Origin: Ehretia macrophylla
Taxonomy: Eukaryota; Streptophyta; Magnoliopsida; Boraginales; Ehretiaceae
Assembly (NCBI GenBank): GCA_037974665.1
Contig: CM075775.1
Span: forward strand, 68,372,945-68,436,944
Direction: 5' to 3'
Length of the DNA stretch: 64,000 nt
Below are positions 59,770-64,000 of the stretch, one piece after another. Every line of letters starts with the position of its first letter. Position 1 is the stretch's first letter. The notes below the pieces were generated by a model, which ran no database searches, had not been told where the DNA came from, and saw only the letters and a program-made list of their open reading frames with translations. The position numbers were made by a program, and so were the translations under genes.

Positions 59770-59889
59770 GGGTGCGATCATACCAGCACTAATGCACTGG
59801 ATCCCATAAGAACTCCGAAATTAAGCGTGCTTGGGCGAGAGTAGTACTAGGATGGGTGACCCCCTGGGAAGTCCTCGTGTTGCACCCCC
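59770..59889 (+). rRNA. 5S rRNA gene, copy 54
   Basis: Full length and among the least diverged: C29T, C39A and G51A only. The -1 base is A instead of C. Confidence 0.92.
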
Positions 59890-60449
59890 TTTTCAATTTT
59901 TTTTTGCCCTGGTTAGGGTTGCGAAGATACTTTATCCACCAAATCTCTATTACCGAATCCCACGGAACATTGGGCAAGACAACTTCGCTTCACGTAGAGG
60001 ACGATCCCGCAAACCGAGGGCGTAGGGTTTGTGACCAGGTCTCCGTCGCTGCGGTGCCCATAACCTTTGATCCGTAAGGAGTTACGCGGCACACTGCATA
60101 ACGTTGCAAAGCACTTTGAGTGTTCTACGACGAGAACAGCCAGCTTGTTCGCTGTGCCCAATTTTGGAGCCCAAAATCGAACGTTTTCATCAGTTTCAGG
60201 CCACTATTGTTCTTTTGCTCTATTTTACCATCCCAGATTGAACATCGTGATCTGTTAAAAGGATGACAACCTGACTCGCGGGACATCATAGGGCCCTACA
60301 ACGTGTCGATATCACGTCTTGCGAGGATGCTGCGTTGTTGAAGCGGATGGGTTGTCATTAAGCCCATTGGGCTTTTTGAATAAAGACCATCTCTCTAGGC
60401 TGGGACTGTGAACCGTTAACACATATAGAAATTGTGCCCTCAACATGAC

Positions 60450-60569
60450 GTGTGCGATCATACCAGCACTAATGCACTGGATCCCATCAGAACTCCGAAG
60501 TTAAGCGTGCTTGGGCGAGAGTAGTACTAGGATGGGTAACCCCCTGGGAAGTCCTCGTGTTGCACCCTT
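60450..60569 (+). rRNA. 5S rRNA gene, copy 55
   Basis: Full length. Changes: G2T, C29T, G89A, C119T, C120T. The first T-run after the gene is broken up (CCCTTATCAA). Confidence 0.9.
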
Positions 60570-61126
60570 ATCAATTTTTTTTGCCCTGGTTAGGGTTGCC
60601 AAGATACTTTATCCATAAATTATCTATTACCGAATTCCACGGAACTTTGGGCAAGACAACTTCGCTTCACATAGAGGCGAAGCTCGTAAACCGAGGGCGT
60701 TGGGTTTCTGACCAGGTCTCCGTCGCTCCGGTGCCCATAACTTTTGATCCGTAAGGAGTTACGCAGCGTATATCATACTATTGCGAAGCTCACTGAGAGC
60801 TCTACGACAGGGGGGTAGCCAGCTTGCTTGCTGTGCCCCTTTTTGGTGCGCAAAATCGAATGTTTTGATCAGTTTCAGGCCACTTTTCTTCTTTTACCCT
60901 TTTTTTTGGTCCTGGATCGTACGTCGCGAGCTATTAAAAGGACGACAACCTGACTTGCGGTACATCAGAGGGCCCTACAACGTGTCGATATCACGTCTTG
61001 CAAGGATGCTACGTTGTTGAAGCGGATGGGTTATCGTTAAGCCCATTGGGCCTTTTGAATGGGCCATCTCTCTAGGCTGGCATTGTGAACCGTTAACCCA
61101 TTTAGGAATTGTGCCCTCAACATGAC

Positions 61127-61246
61127 GGGTGCGATCATACCAGCACTAACGCACAGGATCCCATCAGAACTCCGAAGTTAAGCGTGCTTGGGCGAGAGTA
61201 GTACTAGGATGGGTGACCCCTTGGGAAGTCCTCGTGTTCCACCCCA
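61127..61246 (+). rRNA. 5S rRNA gene, copy 56
   Basis: Full length. Changes: T24C, C29A, C95T, G113C, C120A. The upstream TATA-like box is CCATTTA, as in copy 1. Confidence 0.9.
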
Positions 61247-61801
61247 TTTTCAATTTTTTTTGCCCTGGTTATGGTTGCCAAGATACTTTATCCACCAAAT
61301 CTCTATTACCGAATCCCACTGAACATTGGGCAAGACAACTTCGCTTCACGTAGAGGCCGGGCTCGCAAACCGAAGGCGTAGGGTTTGTGACCAGGTCTCC
61401 GTCGCTGTGGTGCCCATAACTTTTGATCCGTAAGGAGTTACGCGGTGCACAGCATACCGTTACAAAGCACTGTAAGAGCTCTAAGATTGGGGCAGCTAGC
61501 TTGCTCGCTGTGACCGTTTTTGAGCCAAAATCGAACGTTTTCATCAGTTTCAGGCCACCTTTCTTCTTTTGCTCTATTTTTTCGTCCCAGATCGTAAGTC
61601 GTGAGCTGTTAAAAGGACGACAACCTGACTCGCGGGACATCAGAGGGCCCAACAATGTGTCGATATCACGTCTTGTGAAGATGCTGCGTTGTTGAAGCGA
61701 ATGGTTTGTCGTTAAGCCCATTGGGCCTTTTGAATGGGCCATCTTTCTAGGCTGGGACTATGAACCGTTAACACATATAGGAATTGTGCCCTCAACATGA
61801 C

Positions 61802-61921
61802 GGGTCCGATCATACCAGCACGAATGCACCGGATCCCACCAGAACTCCGAAGATAAGCTTGCTTGGGTGAGAGTAGTACTAGGATAGGTGACCCCTTGGG
61901 AAGTCCTCGTGTTGCACCCCC
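61802..61921 (+). rRNA. 5S rRNA gene, copy 57
   Basis: Full length. Changes: G5C, T21G, T38C, T52A, G58T, C67T, G85A, C95T. Confidence 0.9.
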
Positions 61922-62478
61922 TTTTCAATTTTTTTTGCCCTGGTTAGGGTTGCCAAGATACTTTATCCACCAAATCTCTATTACCGAATCACACGGAACA
62001 TTAGGCAAGACAACTTTGCTTCACGTAGAGGCCAGGCCCGCAAACCGAGGGCGTAGGGTTTGTGACCAGGTCTACGTTGCTCCGGTGCCCATAACCTTTG
62101 ATCCGTAAGGAGTTACGTAGCGCACCGCATACTGTTACAAAGCTCTCTGAGAGCTCTACGACGGGGGCAGCTAGCTTGCTCGTTGTGCCCATTTTTGGAG
62201 ACCAAAATCGAACATTTTCATCAGTTTCAGGCCACATTTCTTCTTTTTCTCTATTTTTCCGTCCCGAATCGTACGTCGTGAGCTGTTAAAAGGACGACAA
62301 CTTGACTCGCGGGACATCAGAGGGCCTTACAACGTGTCAATATCACGTCTTGCGAGGATGCTGCATTGTTGAAGCAGATGGGTTGTCGTTAAGCCCATTG
62401 GGCCTTTTGAATGGGCCATCTCTCTAGGCTGGGACTGGGAACCGTTAACACATATAAGAATTGTGCCCTCAACATGAT

Positions 62479-62598
62479 GGGTGCGATCATACCAGCACTA
62501 ATGCACCGAATCCCATCTAAATTCCGAAGTTAAGCATGTTTGGGCGAGAGTAGTACTCGGATGGGTGACCCCCTGGGAAGTCCTCGTGTTGCACCCCC
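62479..62598 (+). rRNA. 5S rRNA gene, copy 58
   Basis: Full length. Changes: G31A, A40T, G41A, C44T, G58A, C61T, A80C. Confidence 0.9.
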
Positions 62599-63154
62599 TT
62601 TTCAATTTTTTTTTGCCCTGGTTAGGGTTGCCAAGATACTTTATCCACCAAATCTATATTACCGATTCCGACGGAACATTGGGCAAGACAACTTCGCTTC
62701 ACGTAGAGGCCGAGCCCGCAAACCGAGGGTGCAGGGTTTGTGACCAGGTCACCGTCGCTCCGGTGCCCATAACTTTTGATCCATAAGGAGTTACGCAGCG
62801 CACGGCATACCATTGCAAAGCTCTCTAAGACTCTACGACAGGGGCAGCAGGCTTGCTCGCTGTGCCCTTTTTGGAGCCCAAAATCAAACGTTTTCATCAG
62901 TTTCGGGCCACTTTTCTTCTTTTGACCTATTTTTTCATCCAGGATCATACGTCGTGAGTTGTTAAAAGGACGACAACATGGCTCACGGTACATCAGAGGG
63001 CCCTACAACGTGTCGATATCACTTCTTGCGAGGATGCTACGTTGTTGAAGCGGATGGGTTGTCGTTAAGCCCATTGGGCCTTTTGAATGGGCCATCTCTC
63101 TAGGCTGGCACTGTGAACCGTTAACACATATAGGAATTGTGTCCTTAACATGAC

Positions 63155-63274
63155 GAGTTCAATCATACCAGCACTAATGCACCGGATCCCCTCAGAACTC
63201 GGAAGTTAAGTGTGCTTGGGCGAGAGTAGTACTATGATGGGTGACCCCCTCGGAAGTCCTCGTGTTGCACCCCA
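63155..63274 (+). rRNA. 5S rRNA gene, copy 59
   Basis: Full length. Changes: G2A, G5T, G7A, A37C, C47G, C57T, G81T, G97C, C120A. The 5' end is badly altered (GAGTTCAATC). Confidence 0.88.
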
Positions 63275-63830
63275 TTTTCAATTTTTTTTGCCCTGGTTAG
63301 GGTTGCCAAGATATTTTATCCACCAAATCTCTATTACCGAATCCCACGGAACATTGGGCAAGAGAACTTCGCTTCACGTAGAAGCCGAGCCCGCAAACCA
63401 AGGGCGTAGGGTTTGCAACGTGGTCTCCGTCGCTCCGGTGCCCATAACTTTTGATCCGTAAGGAGTTACGCGGCGCACAGCATACCATTGCAAAGTTCTT
63501 TGAGAGCTCTACAACGAGGGCAGCCAGCTTGCTCGTTGTGCCCAATTTTGGAGCCGAAATCGAACGTTTTCATCAGTTTCAGGCCACTTTTGTTCTTTTG
63601 CTCTATTTTTCCGTCCCAGATCGTACGTCGTTAGCTGTTAAAAGGACGACAACCTGACTCGCGGGTCATCAGAGGGCCCTACAACGTGTCGATATCACGT
63701 ATTGCGAGGATGCTGCGTTGTTGAAGCGGATGGGTTGTCGTTAAGCCCATTGGGCCTTTTGAATGGGCCATCTCTCTAGGCTGGGACTGTGAACCGTTAA
63801 CACAAATTGGAATTATGCCCTCAACATGAC

Positions 63831-63950
63831 GGGTGCGATCATACCAGCAATAATGCACCGGATACCATCAGAACTCCGAACTTAAGCGTGCTTGGGCGAG
63901 AGTAGTACTAGGATGGGTGTCCCCCTGGGAAGTCCTCGTGTTGCACCCCC
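63831..63950 (+). rRNA. 5S rRNA gene, copy 60
   Basis: Full length. Changes: C20A, C34A, G51C, A90T. The upstream TATA-like box is altered to CACAAATTGG. Only 50 bp of its spacer lie inside the window. Confidence 0.9.
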
Positions 63951-64000
63951 TTTTAAGTTTTTTTTGCCCCGGTTAGGGTTGCCAAGATACTTTATCCACA

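Larger units (their letters stand above)
52853..64000 (+). repeat. 5S rDNA tandem array, block C (units 43-60)
   Basis: Resumes in the spacer of unit 43. 5S starts are 670-680 bp apart, except around rearranged copies 44 and 46 (590 and 623 bp). The layout is as in block A, with no protein gene. The window ends 50 bp after copy 60. Confidence 0.95.

Noticed and set aside
1..64000. CRISPR-like regular repeat pattern
   Set aside because: The period is about 677 bp, with a 5S gene in each unit and related spacers; this is rDNA of a eukaryote.

Overview
This window is plant nuclear DNA dominated by a tandem array of 5S ribosomal RNA genes. The repeat unit is about 677 bp: a 120-bp 5S gene plus a spacer of about 557 bp. 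I place 60 5S loci, all on the + strand: 56 full-length copies and 4 that are interrupted, truncated or rearranged. Each gene has the plant-type upstream signals (TATA-like box near -27, GC near -14, C at -1) and downstream T-runs for RNA polymerase III termination. The plant assignment rests on the 5S sequence, on a Tekay/Del-type chromovirus and on initiator-Met-tRNA primed LTR elements. I cannot name the species.

Layout: 5S array block A (1-18308, units 1-28); a non-autonomous LTR element with 2.76-kb LTRs (18309-25612, minus orientation) that splits the 28th 5S gene inside its internal promoter; array block B (25613-35981, units 29-43); a 16.9-kb Ty3/gypsy chromovirus (35982-52852, minus orientation) inserted in a 5S spacer; array block C (52853-64000, units 44-60). 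The chromovirus itself carries two nested solo LTRs, one inside its left LTR (38760-41040) and one inside gag (45874-48511, + orientation).

None of the 56 full-length 5S genes I read matches the window consensus; each has at least three differences. Related variants recur at fixed distances, so the array has grown by block duplication: about 7.4 kb (11 units), 2,028 bp (3 units) and 1,354 bp (2 units). This looks like a decaying, poorly homogenised 5S locus, not a uniform active one.

The chromovirus is dead. Its gag is split and has stop codons, the protease and integrase have each lost a catalytic Asp, and pol has two more stops and two frameshifts. The short element has no coding domain but shares with the chromovirus the leader, primer-binding site, polypurine tract and a covarying hairpin before that tract, which suggests it was mobilised by that lineage in trans. 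Across the three LTR families a second hairpin, followed in the sense direction by a CAG/G acceptor-like site, is kept with different stem sequences. I consider this the most interesting undescribed signal here.

All comparisons were made by eye. Substitution lists use 5S positions 1-120 against the majority sequence of this window.
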